In this document: piece by piece, positions 47,970 to 60,870 of the stretch
How the letters are laid out: the number at the start of each line of letters is the position of its first letter
How positions within the stretch are numbered: position 1 is the stretch's first letter
Source: Austropuccinia psidii
Lineage: Eukaryota; Basidiomycota; Pucciniomycetes; Pucciniales; Sphaerophragmiaceae
Assembly: GCA_023105745.1 (NCBI GenBank)
Contig: JALGQZ010000013.1
Location: 26,425,105-26,489,104 of the forward strand
Length of the DNA stretch: 64,000 nt
Direction of reading: 5' to 3'
Notes under the pieces: model-generated
What the model saw: only the letters and a program-made list of their open reading frames with translations
Databases searched by the model: none
What the model was told of the DNA's origin: nothing
Made by a program: the position numbers and the translations under genes

Positions 47970-49784
47970 TGTAAGGTTTGACTATGAAACAATAAGTAAA
48001 TATTCCTAACATTTTACTTATTTTACTCTGAATGTCCTTATTGAAGTAATAAATGAGATAAAGAATCATTATAATAATGAATAAATATTATTACTATGGC
48101 ATAAAAATGTTTATATTATTTGGATAAATGAAAGAATATGAATTATATTATAGAAATAATATAACAAAAATAAATGAATTTATGGCAATTTATTATCTTC
48201 GCAAACAAAGAATAAATGTGTAAAAAGGAATTTTAATAATAAAAACCAATTTATAACAGTAATATTACCAATATTAAAACTATATATTGATAGAAATACT
48301 ACTTAAATTGATAAAAGAATTATTAAGAATAATAATAAAGAGAAATTATCATAAAAAAAATCACCTACTTTCAACACTTAATATAATGATTTTGAATAAA
48401 TTTATGCCAATTAATGTAAATGCAACTTATTTAAATTGTATTGAAAATTAAAAATAGAAGAAATTTTAAATATTCTTGATTTTAGGTGGAATTAGTGATT
48501 GTAGAGAGAAATTAACAAAAACAGTTAAATATTGGTGTAATCATGTCAAAATTTATGATTATAATAAAGATGAATTTGAGTCCTCAATAATATAATAGAA
48601 TTATATGAAAAGAATAAAGCTATTACCTTTGGATTTAATATTTTGAATGTTTTTTTGTGTCTGAGGGGGAAAATAGAGGTAAAAAGGACTCTATATATAA
48701 TAAAGTCTGCCCTCCTAGAGTCCAGAAGGCTTTCAGTAGAAGTTTACTGATGGTATATATTGGAATTGATCAGTATTTTAAGGTTTAGTTATGATTAAAT
48801 CATAATTAAACCAACTTATCTCATTATTATGCCATTATTTAGAGTTATCACTATAACTCTAAGTTTTCTGACAACATAGGCTTGGAAGAAGCCTAAGCTT
48901 AATGTATTTCATGAGTATTAATCATAATCTAATAGTATTCACCAGTCATATCACCTATATAACTGTTAAGCTTAGTATAAGTCTACAGTGAGTGATCATA
49001 AATGATTAATTTTAAGCTTGAACCTTGATGAATGAATGAATTTTAAGTTATAAATGCCAAATCCATTTAAAGATTAAATTATGATAGATTAAAATGTCAT
49101 TTTAAAAATTCCAAGAGAATTTAATTACATTATTAAAACTCTATTTTTGATGATTTTTCTTGTAACTCATCTTTTCTGTTAAGATTTACTAATTTAAACT
49201 TCATACCATTATTTCAAGTGTTTATACCTTGAATATAATGATAAAAATTACATAATTCTTCATTAATGAGCTATTATAATCTGAATGTTCACTTTATTTC
49301 AATTTTGGACTACCTCCACAACAAAGTGGTCAACAGCTTTTCTTATGTTTCTCAATAAACATTGTAAGGTATAACCTTGTTTATAACTTGGCAAATAAAT
49401 CTTATATCTGTATTTATAAAGTAATTAATACATAACTTCATTTTTTTTCAAATCTTCATCATGCATATTTAAAGACATATGAGCCAAACACCATGAATAT
49501 ATGTGCTGATCATAAAAGTGCATATATTCAGGTTATCTCAGTAAGTATTGGTTTCTCATAGATGACATAGAGATTTTTTATGTGTAGTTTCTCATGGGAA
49601 ATCCAAATATGTGATTTATTTTACATTTTTATTCTTTTATTTCTGAGATAATCAATCTTTTATTCCTTTTCATGGCATGTTTACTTAGTTCAAGATAACA
49701 ATTTCATTTATTATTACTAAAATAAGTCTTTTGAAGTTGTTTTGTAACCTTTTTGGATATTTGGTCATATCTCAAAGGCTCAAA
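47970..49784 (-). repeat. Solo LTR of the B family (1815 bp) with perfect target duplication
   Basis: Starts TGTAAGGTTTGACTATGAAAC and ends ATCTCAAAGGCTCAAA, aligning throughout with 2071-4020. It is flanked by ATATG at 47965-47969 and 49785-49789. The last bases are CAAA instead of CACA. No coding remains flank it. It sits in a short GC-richer stretch (47887-47964 plus 49790-49935) of unknown origin. Orientation follows element B. Confidence 0.88.
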
Positions 49785-50129
49785 ATATGGCTTGGTGGGC
49801 CATATATGAAGATTGGGGCAAATGTTGGCCCAAGCGCCACAGACCACAAAGATAGATAAATTGGCCATAAAATGGCTATGGAAAAAATTTTCAGAAACCA
49901 CTCATTGGGGAGTAAATTCCTGTGGTTGTGACATTTTCCCCTTTACTATTTTCCATGTCAAAATAGCAATTCAGCCATTAAGACTCATAAAAACTTTGGG
50001 TTTGACAATAATCTATGTAATAATACAGTATTTTCAAGTGCTGCAAACATGCATAACACTAATTTTGGCATACATGTAATGTGGCATTTGTCAGAATACC
50101 ACTATTTTGGTGTAAAAAGAAAAAATAAA

Positions 50130-50411
50130 ATTTCACAAATATTTTGTGTTGTATTGATGATGAGGTGTTGAATTGTTTTTCATATTACCACCTCATGGAG
50201 TTAAAACAGGTTAATTCTTGTTTGGAATACAAATATTGCCTCAAATCCATGTACTTACTGACTCACAAAAAGGTTATTCATGTTTTTCTTGATAAAAAAT
50301 GATTAATTTAGGATATCTCCATTACTTATGGGTTTTTTATATTCTAAAAACTTACTTAAAGGCCATTTGTGACCTATTTGGGCATGTAGAAAATAATTCA
50401 AGGCTCACAAC
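50130..50411. repeat. 3' fragment of an old LTR of the H type
   Basis: Aligns loosely with 28480-28728: ACCTCATGGAG against ACCTCATAGAG, GACCTATTTGGGCATG against GGCCTATTTGGGTATG, and TTCAAGGCTCACA against CTCAAGGGTCATA. The TCACA end matches the clade's LTR ends. The left limit is unclear. Confidence 0.45.
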
Positions 50412-53280
50412 TGGAGGTAAACATAGATAAAAAAATTCAAAATCTTTTGAATACTTTATAAATTTATTATTTTGATTTGTTTCTTTTCATAAAATAATAT
50501 TGAATGTAGAAAAAATAGATTCGTTTAATCACTTAAAGCTATAATTTCAAGCTCTTCATGCATAAGCTTAATTAATGATAATAAGAAAAGCTCTAAAATT
50601 GAATAATAGTGGTTATGAGTCTTCTGATATCACTGGCTTCCTTAATTATCAATTTTATTACTGTAATAATCACTATAATAATTAAGACTCAAATTATCTC
50701 AATTATTCTCAGTGACACTTCTTGTTTAGAACAGTTTAGCCACTTGGAAATTTTTCTGATAAGATCATGGGAGGATTTCCTGTGGGGGAAAAACTCCTTT
50801 TATCTAAAAAAGAGTGTAAATATGTGTATAAACTCTTAAATGTTTTTTAAGCTGAAATTTCTCAATTGGGGTGATTGGATATTGGCTTAACAAGCCCAAT
50901 AAATAGATTATTTAAGATTTTATGTGCATCTGAAACCACATCTTACCATGTTTTTCCAATATAGAGGTAAAATATTTACCAATAGATGATTTAGACATCT
51001 CTCAGAAGCCAGGATGTGTCTTCAGCTTTCTAGGGCATATCTAGAGAGCTCTTATTCATAGATCTATTAGTAATCAAAGTATAAAAATCATTTCTATTGA
51101 TTTGAAACATCATAGTTTTCACTATTCACAAGCTAATGTGGAATTATAACATTAAAGCCTTTATTAATTTTTGATATTTTTTAGAGACAGGGTTCAAAAT
51201 GTAGCAACAAGTGGGTCCTACAGGACGGTTACACTATTTACCCACTTTTTCTCAAGTGTGGAAAAGCTATACATGCCCACAGTTTTTTTTAATCTTTTGT
51301 AAAATAGTACTTTTATTTTTATAAGAGAAGAAATTGATACCTTTTTTCCTTTATTTGAGAGAGGGATGTGATTTGTATCATTGGATATTCCTGATTCATT
51401 TATTGTATAAATTATTCTATTTCATGTGTATTTAATCAAAATTCTAGAAGATGTATGAGAGATGGAAAAGTAATACTATTATTTTACTATTTTAAGTAAG
51501 TGCAGCATTGTAAATTTGGTTATTTTGAAGGTGAGAACTTAATAATAGTATCATTAAATATCCATTTTGAGTGCTTCGATGAAAATTTCCACACAATTTG
51601 GTGCTAATGAAAAATCAAGACTTCATATGAAAGAAAGAAATTAAGGTTCTTTCTCAGCCAGATTTTACAACATGTTATCTCTTTCATTTATAAACATATA
51701 CAAATTAGAGTTATTTTTTCTGAAAGAGGGGTTTTCTCCATTTCAGAATGTCACATGTACTTTCTATATTGGCTCAGTACATAATTTAGTGTTTGTGACC
51801 TTATTGGCCCTTTACTTATATTAGTGAATGTAAAAGCGTTGTTTTCCCTCTTTTGGCTCAAGTACCCCGAACAATGATATTTTGGTTTTCATGATGGTAA
51901 TATAGTTTTGAGCTACAGTCTAGATTATTACACAACTATGAAAGAATAAGAGTCACTCAATATGTTAAATTGAATAAATTTCTCATAATTCAAATTAAGT
52001 AACACATTTCTTTACATTATCAGAGCCTGTACAAGAACTGATGTATTTTTAATACGTCTTAAAGTCTTCTGGTTATTATTGATTTCTTTGTCTTTTTTGG
52101 AAAAATAATTTTAATAATAAAATTAAACCCTGGGGCTATATAACTCTGCAAAAGTACCATTGAGGAAATGAACTTGACAAATTAATCTTGGCAGATAGGG
52201 ATTTTAAGATTCACTAATTATTATGTATGGATGAGAGAGTTTTTTTTAGAGATTCTAGAATAGTATTTTTTGAAAAGCTCTATTATTGATACTTTTATAT
52301 TTTTAATTCTGAATTTATTCATTTTGACTATTTTTAAGAAGGAAATTTTTATTTATCAAAAGAAAATTTTCATAAATTCAAAAATAATTTGTTCATGTTC
52401 ATGCTTTTTGATCCATTTTTTGGTTTGAAAATGTCTAGAGCCATCCATCCAATAAGAATTAACTTTTTATAGATTGATATTTTTTTAATTATGAAATTCT
52501 TTTTTTTGATTGTATTGGTCACTAATATCACCAAATGGTTTACAGCAGGCTTCAGAGACAGGTCAGAATATCTTAAAGCATGAGTAATAATCAGTGGAAG
52601 ATTTTCAGAGAAATCGGGATTAATTGATTACTAAAAATCAGTGTAGCTCCATGGGTTATTGGACAAGATTGTATTTCCACTGCTATAAAACATAAATTCA
52701 CCTTGTACTAGGAAAGGCTTGTAGACTTTGTCTGAAGTTGAACAGAAATAAAGCATTTCTTGATACAGAGGCTTGGGATAGTGCAAAAAGGATGGTTCAC
52801 TGAAGATATATAATGCTTGACTGAATGATCCTTGAAAATAAGTTTGGTCAAAAAGTCTTAAGCTTAATTGTTCTTTTGAATATACTAGATTACTCTTTAA
52901 ACTCGGTATTCAATTTTTCATGATTTAATATTTAACTCCCAAAAATTCCAAAACTTTTTTGTTCTTTTAAACAACATTCATGATTTTCTGTGAAAAATAC
53001 TGAAGAAAATGAGTGATGTTTTGATTTGACAATATTATAATTAAACAAGCTCATAAAAATCTCTGACTACTGAGCAGTTCCAGCATAAAGCAGAATAGTT
53101 TTGCTGTTGGAAATAACAAAACAAGAATAAATGATATTTTGATCTCATCCTCAATTTTAATAATTCCAAATTGTGAGTAAACTTGAAATTCAAATGAGCA
53201 AGCTGATCTGTGAATACCCCTGTTTCGGTGACATCTTGCTTGGTCTGAGAACTCAATACAAGCATAGTAGGAGTTATGCA
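50412..53280. other. AT-rich DNA upstream of GET4 without a recognised gene
   Basis: Only short chance ORFs. The overlapping small ORFs at 53041-53281 have no domain features. Base composition changes sharply to higher G and C at about 53280. Confidence 0.5.
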
Positions 53281-53401
53281 TGTCGGATCATTCCAGGCCC
53301 CTGTCGGAGTCCATCACGCTGAGTTGGCTCCGATTCGAAAACTCGGCTCTCGTCCGACTCCGAAAACTTGATCCAACTTCCATTGAATTCTGCCAGTCAG
53401 C
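53281..53401 (+). promoter_or_regulatory. GC-richer 5' flank of GET4
   Basis: The 120 bp before the ATG are markedly richer in G and C than the 2.8 kb to the left. They contain an imperfect direct repeat (TCCGATTCGAAAAC near 53331 and TCCGACTCCGAAAAC near 53355). This is probably the core promoter and 5' untranslated region. No TATA box is evident. Confidence 0.4.
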
Positions 53402-54679
53402 ATGCCGACATTCTCTCTTGCTCGAACATTGAAATCAATCCAAAATCTGGTCGACCAACAGGAGTGGTATGCTGCCCATCAAGTATGTAGCTCTTTAAAC
53501 CTTTCTAGCGCGGTGGTTCAGAGAGACTTACTCTTTGTACCCTCTTGGTCCCAAAGAAATACCGTACTTCTGCTGCGAGACTTCTCAAGTCGACCGAGTC
53601 ATCGTCATTGCAGGATGCCATCTCGCTGTTATTTGAAGGGTCCAGGCTTCTCCTTGAACGTGGCCAAACGGGCTCAGGAACCGACCTTGGACTCATGTTG
53701 ATACGTGATGTGTATGTGGCAAAAAAGGTGCCCTACGGACCAGAGGAAAAGAACAAGCTCTTAAATCTGATCGCACTTGTTGGGCCTTCCAATAACTGGA
53801 GAAAGACGCTAATTGATGCCGCCATAGCATGGTCAGCTGATGCCGGGGAATGTCCCACTGGCGACTCAGCCTTGCATCTGGCTGTAGGCGAAACATTATT
53901 CAAAGAAAACCAGCTGCCATCAGCAGTAGTACATCTCTTATCTGCTTGTAGTAGAGACGCTGCTAAGGTGCTTTCGAGCGTAATGTGGACTTGGTCGAAA
54001 GAGGACAAGTCTTGTTTGGACGGTAGTGCGTTGGGACGATACGCTGCTATGGGCGTCCTCGGTTATCTTGAGCTCGGCTCCATTGTAGCTGCTCGTACTT
54101 TCCTAGATGATTTTCTCTCCAAGACGATCGCCGCTCACCCTCAACTCTGGCACTCCGAATTGCCTTCCTCATGTAACAACGGCACTATCCAAGTATTTAA
54201 GGTCCCTTCACTCAATTTTCTTCAACTTTTGACCTTATGCTGTCAAGTCGGACCTGGGAACCTTCCCAACGGATCTACCCCCTCCCCTAACTATACTGGT
54301 CCAACCGTTGGTAAAGCCTCTTATCAAGCAATGATTGGACGATATTCACGCCTTGAGGGTTGGGTCTCCTTGCCACCGATCAAAGAAATCTTCAATAATC
54401 TAGGGGAAATGTATTTTGGAATCAGGTAAGATTTTCCAAACCTTTTAAAGAACTCACGTTTCTTTTTGTATATGATACGTTGCTGATTCGCAGTTCCAAT
54501 ATAATAATTCTGGCTTTCCAATGAACCGGGGAAATGCAATGAGTAGACAACAGCGCTCGGGTAATAACATGCTCAATGATTTGATGGGCTCGCTGTTTTC
54601 TTCTGGACCGCGCCCACCCAGCTCTCTGGGAGGAAAAATTGAAGCAAGTAGTGGAATCAGCAGTCCTGGATTAGACTAG
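53402..54679 (+). CDS. GET4: GET4-like protein of the tail-anchored protein targeting pathway
   Basis: Get4 pairs with Get5 in the cytosol and bridges Sgt2 to the ATPase Get3, passing tail-anchored membrane proteins on for ER insertion. Seen: exon 1 53402-53482 (27 codons), intron 53483-53556 (74 nt, GTATGT...AAAG), exon 2 53557-54425, intron 54426-54493 (68 nt, GTAAGA...GCAG), exon 3 54494-54679 ending TAG. Joining exons 1 and 2 gives EWYAAHQKYRTSAARLL, matching the Get4 N-terminal YEAHQ.YRT motif. Exon 2 has the family's helical repeats (GTDLGLMLIRDVY, LHLAVGETLF, LNFLQLLTLCCQ) and ends NLGEMYFGI. Exon 3 read as FQYNNSGFPMNRGN...NNMLNDLMGSLFSSG looks like the Get4 C-terminus, but this needs a frame one base away from the exon 2 phase. 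As spliced, translation would stop about ten codons into exon 3. The only host gene found here. Confidence 0.85.
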
Positions 54680-57600
54680 CTTGTTTATGTCATTCTATTT
54701 TTGTTTTCTCTTGAGCGGCCGTTCTCATTGTCATCTCTGGCAATACTACCGCTTCAAGCATTTCCGTCATCGTCTTGAAAAAGTATCACCAATGTTATTC
54801 AAGCAGATCGTAAATTTTTTAAAACTTGAAGTTTATTTACAGCATAAATTATCAATGGACTAGGGTTACGAGCTTAAAAACTACCTTTTTTGCCACGGTG
54901 CAAAATCCTTGTTGAGCATGCCATATCAGTGGAAACTTTAAATTTGCTAATCATACAATTTTTGCGGCTTCTCTTGGTGGCCGAATGCCAAACCATAAGT
55001 TCCCAAGCTTTGTCTTGAAAGGCAGAAAGACTAAGCACTGCACGTTTTGCTATTACCACTGCAGCACAAGAGGGAAGACACAGGATTTTTGATTTTGCAT
55101 TTTTAAATAAGAAACTGATTGTGGAAGACAATTTTCGACTGTGCAGATATAGCAATTGGACATATGCAAGCCTAACTGCAACTATGAATTTGCTAGGTAA
55201 TGCATATATACCAAATTAATGGACCAATTCAATTCCCTTCCATCCAACCAATTGTTTCATCTTTCCTGTCAAATCAGGTTTACTCATTTACAGTACCTAC
55301 TGCATGCAGTCAAAAATTGTACAGGTGACACAGCAGTATCATATTGTGGAAACACAAATCATATTTGGCTGAAATTTCTTTCATATAATATGTATATGCA
55401 ATTGTATTGTATGTCTTCAGTTTGTATTACAAAATGTGTTTTTTTTTTTTTAAAAAAACAAGCAACTAGGCTGTGAGAAATGCCTTTCCATGTATATTTG
55501 AGGAACAAGGTATAGGACATCTCAAAGTCAAAGAAACACTCAAAATGTCATTCAAAGCAAAATCCTCTTCATCATTTTACTAGAATGCGTAAAGAAAATT
55601 ACCAACAATATTTTCAGCTTTCTTTAAAAGATGAAAAAAAATTCAAGCTTTTCCCATGGTAGTTTCCTTATTGTGAGACTCAATTCCTTCATATCTTGAA
55701 TTATTTTTTAGTAAAAAAATCTAGAAGTTGGGAAATGATTCCCAAAAGTATAATATATTGAAAACAATATATTCTTTATTTTTACATGAAGTTTTTTTTG
55801 AAATAAATATTACAAGGAAACAGTGAAATAAGTAATTCTCTTTTTTTGATATATATAGTTATATTGGGATAAATACAGAATTTGATACCTGAAAAAAAAT
55901 CTTTATACTTTGATTATTTTATTTCAAAGAATTTCATCAAATTAATATCATCCTAAATATGGATTTCTAAAATGATAAAAAAAATTCTGAAAATACTAAC
56001 AGAATTAGATCATTTTACAACCTTTCATTTCTAATGCCTACTGTGGGTTATTTCTTGGCAATCAGTGATACCTAGCCAATACTTGATTCTTCAAATTTAT
56101 TAGATTTTGTAGATAAGGAGTCAAACTTTTTAAGAAAAATGTAAGAAAAGATTTTTGGTTCAGCTTGTCAGGGTCATGATCATTATTCTACTGCTTCATT
56201 TTTATCACTATGACTTCAGAAGTCTCCTTTCAATTTCCAACAATTTGTGAAAATATTATGTTCTCGACATAATGTCTTTGAGTGAGTACTGCATATAAAT
56301 GAGGATTTTTAAATGAGATTGTCTTGAAGCTTAATATATCACATAAATTTCTTTCTGAAAAGAAGATGATCCATCATGTATAAACCTGGGGAACTTCTAC
56401 CCAATTTTTTTTATTTTTTATCAATACTTACATAACCTATTCCTCAATAATCTTTTCCAGGTTCCTGTCATAAATTGTAAATAAAGGATTATTTTTTTCC
56501 AATTTGAAAGTTCTGTCAAAACGTTGGCCAAGTATATTCACTAGTTCTGGACTGGTGGTAAAATGGTAGCAACTATGACTTATACTTACTGCTTCTTTTT
56601 GGGTTATTTGTCTATATAATCTTGGATTTAAATAGGTTTATATATTCCTTATAATCATATTTGTGATTTCGAACACCTACACAGAGCTTATACAATCAAT
56701 ACCAATTTGGTTTCAAGAACACTTAAGGTTAAACTGCTCAAATCATTTTATTGTTCTAATTGATATGAGTGTTTGAAAAAAAAGGAATGTGAGCTTAAAT
56801 AATCAGAAAGTGTATTATGAGATCTGATTTTTTAAACCATTCAAGGGTTATTGATTAATTCTTTTTTTCATGAAGCTGAATGAATAAAGGATAAATTATG
56901 ATCTCATTATTTTTAGATATCAATGAGTAAGAACTGTCCAAGAAGGATTGACTGAGTAGTTAATCAGATTTCATGATGTAATGAAAGAATAGAGTGAAAA
57001 GGATAATCATAACTGAATTTCTGTAAGAAAAAGTTTCACATGTAATAATTCAACCAATTTTTAAAAAGGATATATTAATAGGAATGAATATGATATATAA
57101 TGTATATTATTTTTATGGATGTTAAAAAAAAGGTGTGCATAAGCCCCTGGTAATAATACAAAGGAGTAATATGAGCCTCCAAAGAAATTTGTCAACAAAT
57201 CCAGCCATAGCGTATCTCGTTTCAAATGGGTCACCTCTTTCAAGATATCATACTCATATTTTTCATGAATAGATGGAAGAAGGTTGTCTGATACTTGAAA
57301 TCATGAAGGAGCTTTCCAAGGAGATAAGAGTAAGTCTTTAGAAGATCCCTTGCCAAAAAACAGAATGGAATGTTTGGAATTATAAAGGATTTTAAGACAA
57401 TCTCATGTAATTATTGATTATTTGGAATAATTCAAAAATGACCATAAAAACTGGAGTATCGCCAAAATAGTTTTCTTTCTGGGGTATGTTTGACAGAAGG
57501 AGGGATCTCAAAATTGTTATTCTTATTTAAATTTATTAAGACTCATCATCACTGGATCAAGAAGCTGTTTCTTTCAAAGTATGACTGGAATTGATTTTTT

Positions 57601-58922
57601 TGATTTAAGGTTGAGACTTTGGTTGATTTACATTTGATATAATATGATGATTGATAAGGTAATATATATCTCAACATGATTTCAAAATGTGTAAAGTTTT
57701 CTTTTTCTCATATAAGATGATTTTTAAGTGGAATAAAAAGCCACTCCAATGGAAACCATGGGTCTTGGTAGGATATTTTCATTTACTAGCTTCGGAAATT
57801 TATGAATTAAAATAACCAATGAAAGTAGGGGGAGAAAAATCGAGTAAGAAATAATTATATGAAAATTGAAATCAAGGAATTTAAAGAGAAGCAAAAAGAT
57901 AACCATTAAAAATAATCCATTGAAAAGGAAATGAAGTTTTGAATAAGCAATTATATATAGTAATTCTTATGAAAAATGATGATCATTTGAGTAAAAGAAG
58001 GAGTTAAAAAACAAATTTGCACAGTGAAAAATGCTTGTAGGTATCTATAGAAGCATAAAGATTTTCATAATTACATTTTTAAAGTTGAGAGTGAAAAAAT
58101 GAGGCATGGTGATACTCAATAACGTTTTGTGGAAAGGCTCAATTTTACTTCAAAAAGACAAAGAGGAATATTCATAATATTGATGAGATATTAGATTTAT
58201 GTAGAATACTTAGAATTTATCAGTAAAAGTGAGTTTAAAATTTATTTCTATGACTATGTTTGGCCATGGTCATGTAATATCTTGAAATAATAAAATGAAT
58301 TTCACAATGTTATTATGTCTGAAATAAATATGAGGGATACCCTATAAATACCTTTAAGCCTCATTATAGGCATATAATTACAACATATGCTTCAAAATTA
58401 GATATTTATTTTGAAAATGGATACCTACATACTAACTTGATACTTATGGTTAGATGTAACTTTACCTAACAAATGACTACATACAGTTTTGTGACTTAAT
58501 AGTTGTTTTTTTAAAATACTTTTTTTTGTGTTTTGGAATTTTTTCAAAATTACCACAAGAGTGATGTGCACTTAAATCAAATCTAAAAATATTAAAAATC
58601 CAAAAACCAGAACATCATTTATCTGATTGAGTAGTAATGTAGCTATTAGGCCCACAGATATATGAAGAAAGATAATTGAAGGGTAAGTAAATAGCCCCTT
58701 TTTGGGTGAAAAATGGTTTTCCAGAAATGGTTTAATATTTTTCAGGAAGAGATTAGAAAATCATATTATAAGTCTTGAGCTAAATATTTCCAAGACACTT
58801 CAAATTTCTTTTTATGATTTTTACATGTTGCATGGGTTGAAAATCTAAAAAATCTATCATTCAGTTTTATCAACACATTATTGATAATATTAGAGCTGGG
58901 AAAGCTTTTGATTCAAGTTATC
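54680..58922. other. AT-rich DNA downstream of GET4 without a recognised gene
   Basis: The first 200 bp probably hold the GET4 3' untranslated region. A minus-strand stretch open at 54874-55155 starts at a TTG codon and shows no known domain. Elsewhere only chance ORFs. Confidence 0.5.
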
Positions 58923-59308
58923 AGTAAGGTGTGGATATGAAAATTTGATTTGAAATCAAGTACCATTCCTGTCCTCAAAATTTGTATAAGGTAAAATATA
59001 GTTAAAAATAGTATGAAATAGTGTTTTTAAGAGAAAACATGCCAATTTTATTTTTTTTAACTTTATAAGTATAAAACACTAATGTTATAAAGATTTATTG
59101 TTTTAACAACAATAAAAATTTATCCAAAAATACTCTACAAGAGATATTTAAACCTACAAGAGAAATTTTTTCAAGAGCAATTTCAATTGGAATTAATTGA
59201 GCAAAAAGCTGCAAGAAATTAATCAAAGAACAAAGTCTTGAAAAGGATATTTGAAGACAAAACATGCCAAAAAGTGACCAGGGTGAATTTGGAAACAAAG
59301 TGACAAAG
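58923..59308 (-). repeat. A-type LTR fragment, interrupted by element D
   Basis: Aligns with the first 385 bp or so of the element A LTR on the plus strand, from (T)GTAAGGTGTGGATATGAAA to GGAAACAAAGTGACAAAG. In A the next bases are TTAACAGTG; here element D's TGTCACAGG starts instead. The first base is changed (A for T). The rest of this LTR should lie to the right of the window, beyond D. Confidence 0.85.
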
Positions 59309-60047
59309 TGTCACAGGGGCTCTTCTAAAATGAAGAGGGCCTGGCACTCAGTGAACAGACTTACTTATGGAGGGCTCAGAAGAAGATACTCAAATGATAA
59401 GAGTAATGGAGTAAGAGGATAAATTCCTAGTCATAAAATAATAAGTATAAAAGATAAGAGAGACAAAACAAAAGCAATAATAAAGAGCCAACCACAAATA
59501 ATCCTGAGTCACTGTTTCAACCTGTTCAGAAAAGAGAAAAGGATTAATAAAGGATATGGCCACCAGGACTCTACTGAACAGGTGAGGGAAGGCTAAGACT
59601 AACTTAATAAGTAATAAAATAATATTCCAAAAGTGAGAATAAAATAATATTAAATAATAAATCAACTATTTTAATTAACTGGGGGAAAAACCCCCAGGTG
59701 GGTGAAGAGGGGCTGGTATATGTGAGAAATGCCAGCCTTGGAGTTTGAGTGTTGAGATACTGGCCTGTATGCTGGAAGAAGTTGGATGTGGGATTGAATC
59801 CTGTATTGGTGAATCCAATACAGGTTATACAGTCAATACAGGTATTTGCGCCTGTATTGATTACAGGCCTGTATTTGGTGAATCCTGTATTTGGGTCTTG
59901 CCTGTATGAAAACTGTATTGAGGTCTGGAACTGTATTTGGTGAATTATTGAATGAAACCCCCTTGCTGATTGGGTTCTGAAGGGTATCCATGATATAATG
60001 ATTTGCTGATGATGATTGGAAATGCCCCTGCCTCCTTGGCTGTGACA
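59309..60047 (-). repeat. 3' LTR of element D (739 bp)
   Basis: The plus strand starts TGTCACAGGGGC and ends GGCTGTGACA, a perfect 7-bp terminal inverted repeat. The right edge abuts the polypurine tract. It aligns with the E LTR and with the end of solo LTR G. A cluster of CCTGTATTG inverted repeats lies at 59800-59873. Confidence 0.88.
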
Positions 60048-60060
60048 TTATCCCCCTCTT
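60048..60060 (-). other. Polypurine tract of element D
   Basis: The minus strand reads AAGAGGGGGATAA, followed by the LTR start TGTCACAGCC. Confidence 0.75.
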
Positions 60061-60517
60061 GAAAGTGGTGAGCTCTGAGCACCATAAGTGTAGTGAGTCT
60101 TGATGAGCTTGCAATCAATTCAAACAGTTCTTTTCCCCAATTCCTTAAGATTTCCCCTTAAAACTTCTTCTTCAATCAATACTCAAACCAATCTTCATTT
60201 GACTATTTGTAGGTATTTTCCCCTTGATTTTGATTGTAAATTTCCGCTGTTCATTCAAAACTGCCTTCAATCTTCATAAAATTTTCTTTAATCTTGTCTT
60301 GAGTGTCTTCATCAACTTTCTTGAGTCCTCATGGCTTTTGAAAGGTGGTTGATTTGGGTTTTGTCCCAAGACCACTTGAAATCATCATAATTTTGAATTT
60401 TAGAGTGTTGGCATAAGGTGGCCAACAATTGAAATTTTGGACCAAATGAGTAGTCCTGGCCAAAATCCCTGAAAGTGTGAATAAATGGGTTTTTGGCCAA
60501 TTTGCGCAAAAATGCGC

Positions 60518-60870
60518 AAATATGCCATATGTGGCGTAAATTGGTGAAAAAACTGAAATCTTGTGAAAAAATGGCCTAAAGGTGGGTTTTGGCCATTTTG
60601 CGCATTTTTGCGCAAAATGTGCAAAATGCGCAAATGCGCAAATATGCCATATTTGGCATAAATTGGTGAAATGATGAAAAAACTGATTGATTGTGAGAAA
60701 ATGGCCTAAAAGTGGGTTTTGGCCATTTTGCGCAAAATGCGCAAATATGCGCAAATGCGCAATTATAATGATTTTGGCCAAAAAGGCCTTTTGAAGGCTT
60801 TTGACAAGAAAAGAGGCCCTTTTGCGCAAAATGCGCAAAATGCGCAAAAATGCGCAAAATGCGCAAATTT
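60518..60870. repeat. GCGCAAA-rich repeat array in the 3' untranslated region of element D
   Basis: Dense TTTTGCGCAAAATGCGCAAA motifs; I count about sixteen GCGC sites between 60500 and 60960, in a window where GCGC is rare. A longer unit (AAATATGCCATAT.TGGC.TAAATTGGTGAAA ... GGCCTAAA.GTGGGTTTTGGCC) is repeated with a period of roughly 122-130 bp from 60518 and 60640. The minus-strand ORFs through it are repeat artefacts. Confidence 0.85.

Noticed and set aside
53041..53281. Two overlapping minus-strand ORFs just upstream of GET4
   Set aside because: Short, in AT-rich DNA, no domain features; overlapping frames with no sign of selection.
54874..55155. 93-codon minus-strand ORF convergent with GET4
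   Set aside because: It starts at TTG, has no ATG upstream in a plausible place and no recognisable domain. It could be the last exon of an unknown gene but cannot be supported.
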